DNA from: Lineus longissimus
Lineage: Eukaryota; Nemertea; Pilidiophora; Heteronemertea; Lineidae
Length of the DNA stretch: 64,000 bases
Direction of reading: 5' to 3'
Assembly: GCF_910592395.1 (NCBI RefSeq)
Contig: NC_088309.1
Span: 24,492,599 to 24,556,598, forward strand
Below are positions 36,314 through 47,988 of this stretch, piece by piece. A program made the translations under genes and the position numbers. Under the pieces are notes generated by a model, which was not told the origin of the DNA, ran no database searches, and was given only the letters and a program-made list of their open reading frames with translations. Numbering within the stretch: the stretch's first letter is position 1; every line of letters starts with the position of its first letter.

Positions 36314-37876
36314 TTATCCATCTCTAAGATACCGGAGCCGCTTGATTTTCTTCTGTTTCCTCTTAGTGCTGCTCAAAAGGGGCGGCAAAACCAACCTTGT
36401 CCCTTCGGGTAAGCTATGCTGTATCCGTTTTATAGTGTCAGTTGCCGAGATTGTGTCTTCTGGCGTCTTGTGTTTCGGTTCGCGCATAATTTTTATATTT
36501 ATCACCATTTTGTCTTTAGAAGAATCAAGATCTCTGACGATCTCAATGTTAGACACAGATGCATGACTGCTTGAAAATCTGTCATTTTCTTCAATACTTT
36601 CCTGGATATTTTCTAGGATCGATGAGACTCGGTTCTCGTGCGGGGTTGATTGAGGTTCATACGGTGTTTGCTTGCACACAAAAATGCTATTTTCCGGTAT
36701 TACGTTCAGTTCAGTCGTTCTGACTCCATGGCGTTTTTGACGCCTTTTATTTTTACGAATGTTCATACGGGACAAGTTGTGTTTCCTGGTGTCCCAGTGT
36801 TTCTTTAAGTCATCTGGTTTTGGTGAAAGCGGGACAGGATCTGGGTGTTTCTCCATTGTGTCAACCTGCAACCGACGGCCTTCACTATTTCTAAGGGAAG
36901 CCGAAGTGAAAAACTGTTCCTCGAGTTTTTCTTGTTTGGTGTGTCTCTGTTGAGTCAGTTTTGCTTCATTTGAATGATCTACACCGATGGATTTTTGACT
37001 CTTCCTATTGCTCAAATTTGCCGCATGGCCCCTACTATCTAAAACCCCTTCTTCTTTGACATCCTCTTGCTCTGACGGCACCAGTGCAGTGATTACGCCT
37101 TTGAAGCTGGTCTGCCTATGTCGTCTATCCGCATGATGGACCTGACGCACCTTCAAATGTTTTTCAACTGCAGACATAGTAACAACACACTTCTCCTCTT
37201 CTGGCTTCTGCAATGTTTCCTCCTCCTCAACTCCTTTTTTCGAATCATCACCGTTTCTAGAATTGTCAGTGTCCACTTTCCTTGATGTATCCTTGTCATA
37301 CCCGATGTCATCCTTTTGTCCAAGCACATAAGAGGTACCAACCTGCCAATGTTCTGCCTGATTTCCTTCACGCCAAGCCTGTTTACCGCGTTCAAATTCC
37401 TCCGGGTGCTTTCTCCCTCGTCCCTTCTTCGGCCGTTTCGGCTGATCTTTGTGACTGGCCATATTGTTTCTAGAACCAATATCCTTATCAATTCCCAATC
37501 TGTCCTTATAGAAGCCCATGCATGTATCGTTAGACCTTGAGAAATGCTCACGAAGCCACTGCACCCTCCGATCTCGGTTACTGAGCCGCGGTAAACTACT
37601 TGACCGAGTGATATGTTGCGCAGTCACCTGCAAATCATTCCCAAACTTGCCCGTACTTTGCATAGAATGTCTTTCAGAAGTCAACTGCTTTACCTTATCC
37701 GTGTAAGCAAGCATGGACTGTTTCAAGCGATTCACTTCCCGTTCTCGCTGGCGATGTCTTCCCTTGTCAGGGTCGTCATGATCACTGATCTTTGGTCGTG
37801 GTGCAGCCGTGATGGCGTATCCTTGATGCTCACCATCTCGAAGTGCGGCAACTCGACTTGCTACTGACTGCGCCAT
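36314..37876 (-). CDS. Unidentified 520-aa basic, charged protein
   Basis: I do not recognise this protein. It is hydrophilic throughout, without signal peptide or membrane helix. It is predicted to be largely disordered with a charged helical stretch at about 38-70 (RHRQREREVNRLKQ...) that could form a coiled coil. Basic clusters resemble nuclear localisation signals: PKRPKKGRGRK (146-156), RKNKRRQKRHG in the later third, and KRKQKKIKRLRYLRDG at the C-terminus. The ordered-looking tail segment IKRIQHSLPEGTRLVLPPL just before that terminus is the best candidate for a conserved motif. The start is the first ATG after an in-frame TGA, in context AAAATGG. The coding region is uninterrupted over 1.56 kb, which strongly favours a real gene. 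A nuclear or RNA-binding role is plausible but unproved. Confidence 0.8.
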   Translation of the reverse strand: MAQSVASRVAALRDGEHQGYAITAAPRPKISDHDDPDKGRHRQREREVNRLKQSMLAYTDKVKQLTSERHSMQSTGKFGNDLQVTAQHITRSSSLPRLSNRDRRVQWLREHFSRSNDTCMGFYKDRLGIDKDIGSRNNMASHKDQPKRPKKGRGRKHPEEFERGKQAWREGNQAEHWQVGTSYVLGQKDDIGYDKDTSRKVDTDNSRNGDDSKKGVEEEETLQKPEEEKCVVTMSAVEKHLKVRQVHHADRRHRQTSFKGVITALVPSEQEDVKEEGVLDSRGHAANLSNRKSQKSIGVDHSNEAKLTQQRHTKQEKLEEQFFTSASLRNSEGRRLQVDTMEKHPDPVPLSPKPDDLKKHWDTRKHNLSRMNIRKNKRRQKRHGVRTTELNVIPENSIFVCKQTPYEPQSTPHENRVSSILENIQESIEENDRFSSSHASVSNIEIVRDLDSSKDKMVINIKIMREPKHKTPEDTISATDTIKRIQHSLPEGTRLVLPPLLSSTKRKQKKIKRLRYLRDG

Positions 37877-39296
37877 TTTAGTTCCGGTTGTCTTGCACTT
37901 TAACTGTCTAGGTCGGGGAATGTCAACACTCTCCGCGAATCAAATGAATGCTTTTCAACGGAGTGATTGGTTTCATGATTCTGTTTACTTTCAGCGGTCA
38001 TTGGCCGTGCGAATAACAACTTCCTTATGTTTGTCCCCGAATTGCAGGTTAGCATCCCGTCTAGAAAAGGTTTATTCCTCAACGAAGATATTCGCCAGTT
38101 CGAATTGACATTTGATACGTTTCGTTTTTCGACCAAAACAGCCCGCGGGTCGGCTTTCTTGTACTTGGTAAATCCAGCGACGAATATGAGCTTAGTTGAA
38201 TCTGCGTTGGCCAGGTTGTTTCAAGTGGAAAATATCCGTAAGGGAAAACGCGAGCTTTTTCCTTGCAGTTCTCACCACGGGGCCTTCTTGTCGTCAAAGC
38301 AGGAAAACCCTACTCAAAGCAGTTTTTAAGACGTTGGTCTACTCCTTTAGCTGCTTAACAGCTAGATTAAAGTTCCTGTTACTATAATTGATCGGTATGA
38401 AATCCTATATCCTATATCGTTAGTAATCGTCTTAGTTTTTCTTGACCCTGTGTATTGGAACAGTTAAACTTATCCCATCAAATGTTATGGCTGATTCGAT
38501 CGGGCATTGATGAACTCTCTTAAACTTTGTCAAACTGAAAAAAAAACGATAACAGAATTATTAAGTGTTGCGCAGTTGTAACTAATTTGAACGGAACGAA
38601 GATAAGAGTAAGGTTATGCGTATGGTTCTCATCAAAAACTTACGCCAGCCGTGGATGACAAGTGCTGACAGTATGAAGCCCTGCAGTCAGAGGGCTGGCT
38701 CAACGGAACGGCTGGTGCCTATTTCGAATGTCGGTATCCTCTATCCTTCGTTTCAAGCGTACAGAAATGGCCCGATCGGAATGGTAACTGTTATGAATAT
38801 ATTGCCAAGATATTCAGTGCAATATACCGTCTTTATCTTAATCCTTTGGCTCTACCACAATTTTCTGCCCTAACATAAAAACGGTTACAAATCTCAATCC
38901 AATTAGTAATATTATTGTCAAAGTAATACGCTTATTCGGTCTGAGGTAGGCCTACCTGCGTAACCTCCTAATAACGTTGCGGTAAGCCTTCCAAAACAAT
39001 ATGGCAGCCAGTGTCAATACGTTGGTGTTTTTATTGGTGTATTTTCAAGACCTCAGAGCATACGGGAGCATAGCAATATCAGGTTCCAAAGATACTTCTT
39101 GGCGATACATGTTGTTAATTTGGAAAAATAGTTTTGATTCGCGAATTAGAAGTCGCGATGCCAGGCATCCTGGGGCTTGATAGCGGCAACTGCAACACCC
39201 CAGTGAGACAGTTGGCGGCGAAAGAACTATGATTTATTGCTGGCATAGGCCCTCCAAGTGGCAACCACACAACAAAAATTCTCAAAGTGTTCAACA
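37877..39296. other. Upstream flank of the 520-aa gene
   Basis: No supported gene. The proximal part should hold the 5' UTR and promoter of the minus-strand gene. The open frame at 38027-38329 (+) has no motif. Confidence 0.35.
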
Positions 39297-39358
39297 TGGC
39301 GATCAGAACCTTGTGTGAAATAAAATTCGCTCTATTTCACACAAGGTTCAGATCTCCA
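39297..39358. repeat. Strong 26-bp hairpin (inverted repeat)
   Basis: Arms 39297-39322 and 39333-39358 pair with only two mismatches around a 10-base loop (AAATTCGCTC). The inner 17 pairs (GAACCTTGTGTGAAATA) are perfect. The size would suit a small snapback element, a structured leader or a microRNA-like precursor; the sequence alone does not decide. Confidence 0.85.
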
Positions 39359-39404
39359 CCGCTTGGCTATGAGACGCGAAGAAAATCTCCACCTCAACAG
39401 TAAA

Positions 39405-39694
39405 GCCTTGGTGGTTCAACGGTTAGAATGCTGGACTTTCGATCTGGTGGTCACGGGTTCGACTCCCCATGAATTCATTACATTTTTCTCTCTTTTTTCT
39501 CTTCATTGTGTTGTTTTTTTTATTAATTCTTGTACATATATTATCATCATTATGATTATTGTTAATAATATCATTATTGTTTTCATTATAATCGGTACAT
39601 GTACTTTTTTCTCGTCTCATTATTAGTTGTTCTATGTCGTATTGAATTTTTGTGATCTTCTTTATAGGAGGAATAAATAAATATATAAATATAC
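39405..39694 (+). mobile_element. tRNA-Glu-like SINE candidate
   Basis: The head 39405-39477 follows tRNA layout: GCCTTGGTGGTTCAACGG, GTTAGAATGC, an anticodon arm whose seven-base loop CTTTCGA would give anticodon TTC (Glu), and B box GGGTTCGACTCCC. The anticodon stem pairs through two G-U pairs, but the acceptor ends do not pair, so it is not a normal tRNA. A T-rich body follows, and a tail GAATAAATAAATATATAAAT ends at 39694. A tRNA head, an unrelated body and an A/T repeat tail are the parts of a SINE. Confidence 0.5.
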
Positions 39695-41763
39695 ATTATG
39701 ATTTCGAGGCACATGCATGCTTGCACAGTCTTAAAACTAACCCAAAAGGTGTATGTGAGATTTAGGTTTAATAGTACCTCAATGGGTTGGCACGATTACA
39801 GATGTAACGGTAAAGGCAGACCAGACTGGAAGTAATTTGTCATTGGTATCTTATTTCTCAGTTGTTAACTTTCATGTTTACACCAATTTTAAGTTCGTAA
39901 AGACATATGAATGAATAACAAGAATAAAAACGAAATCCACCTGAACCAAAGTGCTCAAGTAATATGTGAATAGACAGAGGGTCGTATTCATTACGACTGG
40001 AGGTATGCGAAGCTATAGGCTCCTGGCGAAGAGCAGAAGGTTTCGACTTCATCAGTTACCACGGTTATGAAACGTTATTTGTCTATCTTTCAATTGCCTT
40101 TCTGGAGAGACAGTGAGATTATTTCTTACCTGAAATTTGCACCATGATGGGTTTCATAGGAAAGAAGGACTTCACCTAGCGCCTGAACACCGGCGTTCCT
40201 CTGCAGGGACTTGGAAGAAACGGAACGGTAAAAGGCAGTAGCGAACAGTTCGACTTGAACTCCGAATTACTAATCCGTCGCAATTTTAAGTGTTCACCAA
40301 TATAAATAAAGCACATGTACACCAAACAGGGAAGAAGCCAGAATACGTAGAAAATGATAATGCGAACACGTAGGCCCTTGGCATGCAATTAAGGTTGTTA
40401 GCACAATTAAAGGGATATGCCTTTTAGTTCTAGCACACTGGTGGCCTGGTGACGCACCAGAGGCTTTACATGAAGCTAATGATAAAGGTTCATGGTTTAA
40501 ACTCCCCTGTAGAGCTTTCTTGGGCCATGGATCCATGCACTGATGGTTTAAATTGCCATCCCGCTAGGAGTGCTTACAATGATATCTTAATGATCAAAGC
40601 GGCACGCTTGAAAAAACCTCGGGCTTTGACAATCCATATTTTTTCGCTAGAAGGAATTTACTCAATGTGACGCGATAATTTATAATGTGGGACCAACATG
40701 ACCAAGTATACTATCAATATGCAATTACCGTCTTAACATATCAACGTGGAGACATTGATTGGAGGGGTATCTATACTTCCCGATATCAAATGTCCAAGAC
40801 ACGTAGCGACTAGTATCAATCATACATTGTACTTGCATGACGAGACTTCTCCGCAATGGACTAGATCCAGGCTGTTTTAATACATACACTGCAACTGTGT
40901 GTATTATTAGAAGTCTCTCAAAGTTTCGACTGTCGCAAATACGTCAACAAGTCTATTTTGGTATGGTTTTAATCACGCGGGGACAAGGAATTGATACCGA
41001 ACTTGAGGTGTTGTCTAACCAAATACCACTGTCGACATGTACAGGGGCAGCCGTCTTCTGAAGAAAGAAGCGTATGCATAGGTCCGCAAAGGAAAATAAA
41101 TTGGAAGTGATTTGGCAATAACATTTTTTTATTTCGTCTCTAAGATAACATACCATTGTCAATTTTCTTTCCTGTTTCGTCTCTAAAGTCATCATACATG
41201 CAAAAAGCATAATACAAGAGATTTAGCACATTAACATCAGCCCATGCAGCGTATACTGGTATACATGTATGTACCCGACCGGGGTACTATCTCGCCCAAT
41301 CTCGAATCATAATCATGTACAAATCATACATGCATTGACACTGTAAAAATCTAGATCTATTGGATCGAAGAAGCATTAACTAGGAAAATCATCACATTCC
41401 ACGTTTGAGATCATCATTTGTCATTGTCCACACTGTTCTTTTAAGGCACATAGAAATTCGATGAGAGTACTCGTGCAGAGTAACCCGCCAACTGATTATG
41501 CACTGATCATGAAAAAGCCACGCTCTGCTATTTACCAACGATATATCATGGTGGATATATACATGTATAGTACGTTCAACAAAACAATCTTCGTCTTAAG
41601 CGCTGTTTTCAAAGAATAATACAATTGGAAGATGCCAACGCAATAATGAGGCAATTTTCTTCCATTTCGTGGGGTGGGTAAACACTTATGGAAGGTGCAT
41701 CAGGCCAGCAAAGTATAATACTTCACCATTAGCTTTTTGGAAATTCTCTTCTGTGACATAGAT
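39695..41763. other. Intergenic stretch
   Basis: No supported gene. At 40439-40506 there is a decayed tRNA-like match (B-box-like GGTTCATGGTTTAAACTCCC) that may be an old SINE head. The downstream part would include the 3' UTR of the methyltransferase gene. A TTTATT (AATAAA on the minus strand) at 41128-41133 is a possible but distant polyadenylation signal. Confidence 0.35.
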
Positions 41764-44504
41764 TCACTCCGCCCTTGTCGCTTCAATCTTCGCACCACCC
41801 AAATGTCCACCTTTAAAAAGGTCGACCACATTGTTGTAGAAGTCTTGTTGGTTCATGTAAGTCACCTCTCCGTAGACCCTGGCGTGGCGCGAACTTTCTT
41901 CCATATAGGCGTTGGCACGGCCCTGGACAAACTGTAACCAGTCCTCGGTCACGTCCTCATACTGAAAAAGGCTTTGGAAGATTAAAACTCAGTTTTCCCA
42001 CTTGGTGCAGCCGTTTTGATATTCGTGTGGAGACAACAGGAGATCACGACCATCGTGTAAACAGGCCACCTCACGACTTTCACCAGAAGAAATGCTTGGT
42101 GCCTTGAGACAAGTTATTCTCTTGGGTTTTAAGAGGAGAAGCCATTTTGACTTTTCGGAGAAGCACAACTCGGCGTCTGATATGAACGGAAAATATCCCC
42201 TGAATCGTACCCGATTGGAATTTTTACGATATGCAACTAATATGACTAAAATGTGTATTTTCGAGCAATACGATATAATTATTTTTTGTGTGCTTGTGCT
42301 GATCTCGAGTGCTGATGGAACTAATGGTGAGTTTTCGCAATTCCCCGAAACGCCAAAGCGTGTCATTGTTCGACATCTTGATCAGGAGCTCGAACAATGG
42401 GATAGGCGTTCGCGTTGGCGTTTCGGGGTCTTTGCGAAAACTTCCTAATACCTTGATGTTGACAAAGCCGGCAACTTTCAGCGCATCTTCATACTGTTCC
42501 TTGGTGGGCAGCTCGCGACAGAACACAGAATGAGCAAGCACATCTTTTTCGTCGTCGGTAAAGGGAAACTTTGCAAAGAAATCCTCTATAAACCTTTGAA
42601 AAAAGGGCACATGTCTTAAAAGACTGCTGACGAAAAAAATGCTAGTATTTAACAGAAAATGAAATATCGAAATCAATTCGAAATCAATTCGAAAGAATGA
42701 ACGCAAAAATAAATATTGTTTTCACTTCCGCGAAGTCACCGGTACAGTATGCTTAAGGTACCTGTGTGATTCATCAAACATGTGCTTACAATCATAAACG
42801 TACGAGGTTTTGATGCAATACCATAAGTCCGTAAACTAATATACAATATACAAGATACGTCATACTTACATTTTACCTCCAGACTTTAAATTTTTACGAC
42901 ACACGTCGAATAAAGATGCCTTATCCGGAATGTGAAGAAAGACCAGCCAGCTAACCACGAAATCATACCCCATCTCGTCTGAAGGGACAAAGAAAACTGA
43001 TACGCAAAGGTTGAGTATTGTGAATTTTTCACTTTAGGCCAAAAAGACCCCGACTGCCGCCTTGTGGCAAACAGCGACACAAAGCTTAGAAATGGAAATA
43101 CATGTTCATGTTGGCCACGGTCAGCCCAGCTTCAATGGACCACCCTGTTCATCATCAAAATGCAATGTATACACAAACAAACGTTTCTCTGAAAATATAT
43201 TTCTTTTCAAATTTTACATAAAAATTATGAAATCCCTCAGATCTTCCGGATTCTATATATTCTTTAATGGCCGTTGTCTTTATAGATTTCATATCCACGG
43301 CACATATCAACGATTTTTTTATTGGGTATGCTTACTGTACTTCATGCATTACGTACCAGGTAAATCTACCATTATGTCTCCACACTTATGCGTCACTCGG
43401 TCAGCAAGCCCACATCGCTTCGTTAGGTCTTCAGCCACTGCATTCAGGTCTTGCTGCAGGTCAAGGGCCATCACCTGGCAGTTTGTTACCTTTGCTAAAT
43501 ACCTTGCTGGGCCTCCAATTCCAGATCCAACATCAAGAACTCGACTTTCCTCCCTGAAAAAAAAGGGTCTAACATACATGAAGTTTAATAAGATAAATGA
43601 CGCAGAAAAGAAATGACTAGCCTTCATGTCAACGTCATTAGCTGTTTAGTTTGTGAGCAGAGAGGACGAACACTAACACTTGATGTCCTCAGGGTGGGTA
43701 TATAGAGGGCCTGAACATAATCCTCAGACACACATTCGACACTCACGTTATGCCTAAACTCTTGATGGCCTCATCTATAGCCTCGGTGCCATGGTAGTGA
43801 TACTGATCGTATTTGGAGACGACGTCAACATCTAGCTTATCACCGGGACCGTATGACAACTGCAAAAGACAAAGGGATTTTATTAATACCACATACTTGC
43901 TCCTCATATAAACATTGACCATTCATGTCTTATATGAAGAAGGAGAATAATATTGTGGATGCAATAACGGTGTGGTCGGAAAACTGTCCAAGAACGGGTG
44001 TCATAGGACAAAGGATTTTGTAATGCGCTTTCAATGGCCGAGGTATTGAAGGTTTTTGGTTTCTATAGAACCATAAAGGAATAAACCAATTGCCTTACCT
44101 CAGCAAGATCTTTGTAAATTCTATGCACATCCTCATCTGAAGAAAGAAACCCAGAAATATCTTTGAACTGTAACTTGTGTTAAGGTAAGGGTTACCGTCG
44201 CATTTTTGCCACTTTCACAGACTTTTTTGTCTGTTACCATTGCCGTGAAAATAAAGTTATCGAAATGAATAAAACATTGCCTCACGATTGTGCAGCAGTA
44301 AGTGCCGAACGAGATGGCCATGGTCAATCAGTCACACTCGGTGTCCCCAGCCCCATGATTCCCAAACTTTCACTATCTTCCGTGGGTAAAATGACAAATT
44401 GCGCGTTCGAATCTATAAAATGAGACCTACATTTGAAGCAAAAAAAGGACATCCAATCACTTACATAATTTCATTTCCTTTATTCCCTTTTTTGTAGAAT
44501 CCAT
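41764..44504 (-). CDS. SAM-dependent methyltransferase, seven exons, 278 aa
   Basis: The exons I assembled on the minus strand are 44465-44504, 44099-44136, 43747-43859, 43357-43553, 42870-42978, 42452-42593 and 41764-41961. All junctions are GT-AG, phases agree, and the 837-nt total is open from ATG to TGA. The product is a class I (Rossmann-type) methyltransferase. Motif I is VLDVGSGIGG (69-78); the acidic D95 ends strand 2; CGDIM (121-125) follows; YDFVVSWLVFLHIPD (134-148) is the post-I/II region; KSGGKMFIEDFF (161-172) is the strand 5 turn; and the closing GGHLGGAKI lies at 264-272. KYDQYHYHGTEAIDEA (42-57) precedes the fold, as in relatives. The style recalls the sarcosine/dimethylglycine and phosphoethanolamine N-methyltransferase-like group, but the substrate is unknown. 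No signal peptide, so probably cytosolic. Intron 2 contains a partial foldback element. The first exon is short (13 codons), so an upstream start remains possible. Confidence 0.85.
43966..44074. mobile_element. Partial copy of the 28.8-kb foldback element, inside a methyltransferase intron
   Basis: It shares with the full copy the left-arm start CGGTGT, a TGTCC module and the core ACAAAGGATT.T.T.ATGCGCT, then TCTATAGAACCATA. The right arm is missing. It lies entirely within intron 2 (43860-44098) of the methyltransferase gene. Confidence 0.55.
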
Positions 44505-47500
44505 ATTTCCTGTTACTTGCGGAATCAAGTTCTAGACGTACACTTAGCTTGCGCTGCTGAAAACAAGATAATGAGTATATACTTATAAATCGTTATAGGT
44601 CACAAGAGATTACGAACTTAAGACCGGTATACAATATATGACGTGTCAGCGATGTCATCGACCGAGAGGTCAGATAATATAAGAAGGTTTTATTCTACCA
44701 CCAAGAACATTAAACGACTTTTCGAAATAATTTTGTTGCCGATGCAGTCGCAGTTCTTCCATGGGATTGTTCAACTGCCGTCGAAACTGCAGATTCGAGT
44801 TTTGTGGTCTACTCGAGCGGTCTTGGCCTAATGCGAAAAAATAGTAGAGTCAATTTGGGCCCGGCTTTGCCCCCCCCCCCACCAAAAAGATACCTGCGGG
44901 CGCTACCTTTGACATCATTCTGTACGTAAACCTTTGAAAAAGAGTTTTCAAGAATTTGGACCAGTAGGCCTACATACAGCTAGCAGCAGTCTATGACCGC
45001 AATACCACATGGAGCTATAAAGCCACTATAACGATAGACAAGGCCATGTACCTTCCATGCTTTCAGCAATAACCATGAAACGGGCGCCAAAGGTAGACAC
45101 ACAAGATAGAGAAGCATATGCAACCAATGGTAAAAAAGATGCACCGCGAAAGCAGGCTCTTACTGCAATATGTATACAGGCTTGAAGAAGCATTTACCTC
45201 AGTTTTTACCATTACATCAAAAACCGTCCTTCTTTTCTGATATCACACACAGTTTCTCTTCAATAAATACAAATTTGACAATCACTGCAATTGCTGAACG
45301 TCACGAAATTGTGTCCTATTTATGTCTGTAGAAAGCACAGAGGCCTACAAGTCGGCGTGAGGCCTACGTATGCAATGGAAATAATGAAAATCCATTATAT
45401 TGCTCATGTGTACCACCTATTGTTTATTGATCCGTGTAATCTAGGTCGTCTGCTATCGGCCTAAGTGCGATAATGCAGCGCCAACTTTGAACGCAGCAAA
45501 GACACTTATATACTTCGGGGTAAAGGGTTGAGATAGTAATTTTGAGCCCCTTTAGATCCTTATCTTGAGATCTCACCAATTTTAAGCCCAATGGTGTCGA
45601 CATGGGTATCAAAATGAAGCTTTTTGCGAGTGCCGCCGGGTGAAACAGTTTTTAACCACCTGAAGTGCCCATGAAGCGCGCAGGAGGAGGTCAATGATAC
45701 CACTTTTGCCGTCCCTAGGGGTCCCGGCGGGGTCTTTTTGGGGGTCCCATTTCTGAGGTACGTGTCATATGTGAAACTTACCGCGAAAAAAATTGAAATC
45801 GGCACTGACCCCGTATTACCCAAAAAACAACTGTTTTTCCCATCGCTCGATCGCTTCTTCACATTTTTTATATTTAACCCATGGCCTTAATTGTTGGGAG
45901 GTCAAAAACAACGATATCCCGCGATCTCCTATGAGAGTGTTCAGGCTTCAAGAGGCAGAGATACGTGTATATACTGGAGGATAGGTTTTTATTATCGAAT
46001 ACAGGTTACCTATCTTGGCTATCTATAAAAGACTGCAAACACTGAGAACAATGTAATATATGTCAATTAGCCACAAAGGATATAGGACGTCATATCACAT
46101 TGTAAGGGGCCGTAAAGTTCCTTGCCCAAACAGGTTAAGTTGACCTTTCCTATATGAATGCGGTTTATGTTCATGTATATACGGACATGACGGCGAGTCA
46201 CATATATGCAACTGCCCGCGATAGTATAGGCCTGTGTTACGCCACTTACGTGTTCTACACACCATAAGCACCATGTACATATTCTTATGAAACTTTGCAT
46301 GATTGTAAGTTCATTTGAACGAGCTGTGACTTAGGACCGGTACGTATTCCCTTTGCATTATTTGCTTGATTCTTGCTTCCCAAGAAGACCGCGCGACCAC
46401 ATACCATGAAACGATTCAAGCTGAACAGCCACCTGTCGGCCTAAACAGGAATATTCCAATGTTGTGCACAGTACACTGCGGTCTGCTCTGGTTGAACCTG
46501 CATGTAACATTAGCAACATCCTAACGGCCGTTTGAAAGTCAGATTAATACATCGACAACACCGACATGCCCGAGAGCTGCATCATCGATTTGTTTGAAAC
46601 GGTTTTGAGGACATCTAGGGATCATGTACACAGCTGGTTCAATACACCTGCGTGTTTATTCATGTAACACATGCACGTATTTGAAAGCCGGCCTCCATTA
46701 GAGTTACTAGTACAAACCGTGGATACAAATTCATCACTAATGCTTTCTCGTCAGTTTTTTCTCGATCCTTATATGGTAAATGTTGATAACCACTGAAGAG
46801 GACGGTAAGAAGCGGGGTTTGTGACAACATTTTTATTACATTATATTCATTGGCCACTTTTCGAAAGCAGAAATGTGAATTGTGAGAAGGTGTCTGTGAG
46901 CTCCGTGTCATTTGAGGTTCAATGGGATTTTGCAGTTGCCTTTAAACACTTTGGTATTCAGATCCGTGGTACTGTCAGCTTTATTTAACCATTGTTATCT
47001 CAATCTTTCTGAATGGTTTTTAGTTGCTTTTGCGACTGAACTCCTCTACATCAGAACATTCGCATGTAATTTGTGGATAAAGGCTTTCGTTAAATAGAAA
47101 TAAGATCTCTAAGATACACTGTATAGAGATCAACAGTGTATGACGGTAATACACTGCTAACAATATTGTATGCGAATCAGGATAAGCATGCATCAAATGA
47201 TTCATTTCATTTTGCTCCTGGGTATTTTGAGCAGGCCGGTGACGTCCATGACGGGGGTTGAAGATAAGCCGCGCTACTAATCCCGATGCGTCGACATAAG
47301 CCTAGACAAATTTGTGCCAGTGTGGTATAATTGATAAAGTCCAGGTTCGTTCCTACCAATTTTGGGATTTAAACAGGATTTCCCATCATGAAAATACATA
47401 CTACATGCTGAATGTAAGTCGTGTAGACTGTTGGAGGAATCGGGAAAATCTTTAAAAATCGTGGATAACTCACTTTCACATACTTCGTACTCCGTTGCCC

Positions 47501-47988
47501 GTAGCTCTTCGTTAGAAAACCTGCCTGATGAGTACGTGGGCTACTTTTGTTGATAGCGCTCTTCAATTATCATTGTGCGAAGCCCCATTTTAATATTGCA
47601 ATTCAGTGGTCGTTCAATGCATTTACTTCGCCAACACCTGACGGGGGCCAACCACTAAATAATGCATCCGAACGGCTATTAAAGAGCAGTAATTTACATG
47701 ACAACATAGAAAACCTGTTCTAGATTTGTTGCGGTTTGTGTCGGAATGTGTGTATCACTACGGAGTCTATCGTTGTCCCCATATCGGAGATAGTGTCGGG
47801 AGGCCGTTCTTCCATTTTGATGCGGTAATACAGACATATATAATTACAACTTTTTGAGTGGCTATTTGGGAAGAAGGTTTGGCAGTAGGGCCCATTCGTC
47901 TAATCTCAGCCCCCGGTTCAGATGCCCGGAAAACGAATATTTCTATATCGCTGCTTGTTCTAATACTTGTTTTGGTTTGTTTCAGGTG
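44505..47988. other. Intergenic stretch between methyltransferase and UGT genes
   Basis: No supported gene. It holds the methyltransferase upstream region, then a C-run near 44868. At about 45430-45870 a minus-strand segment has few stops (frames of 100 and 62 codons) and could be a dispersed repeat or an old exon. The end at 47981-47985 is a splice acceptor TTCAG before the UGT start, so the UGT promoter and first exon are probably further upstream. Confidence 0.4.

Noticed and set aside
42224-42451. Continuation of methyltransferase exon 6 past its donor
   Set aside because: The downstream exon 7 joins in phase at AAG|GTATTA and gives the expected C-terminal block; the read-through lacks family features.
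45424-45862. Low-stop minus-strand region with frames of 62 and 100 codons
   Set aside because: No start, splice or domain evidence; more likely a decayed dispersed repeat, so it is not called as a gene.
47310-47375. Possible tRNA-like A and B boxes
   Set aside because: Only GGTTCGTTCC fits a B box; the A box and arms do not form.
47854-47988. Upstream extension of the UGT frame
   Set aside because: It adds 45 residues before the signal peptide and crosses a good splice acceptor at 47981-47985; the frame is open there by chance.
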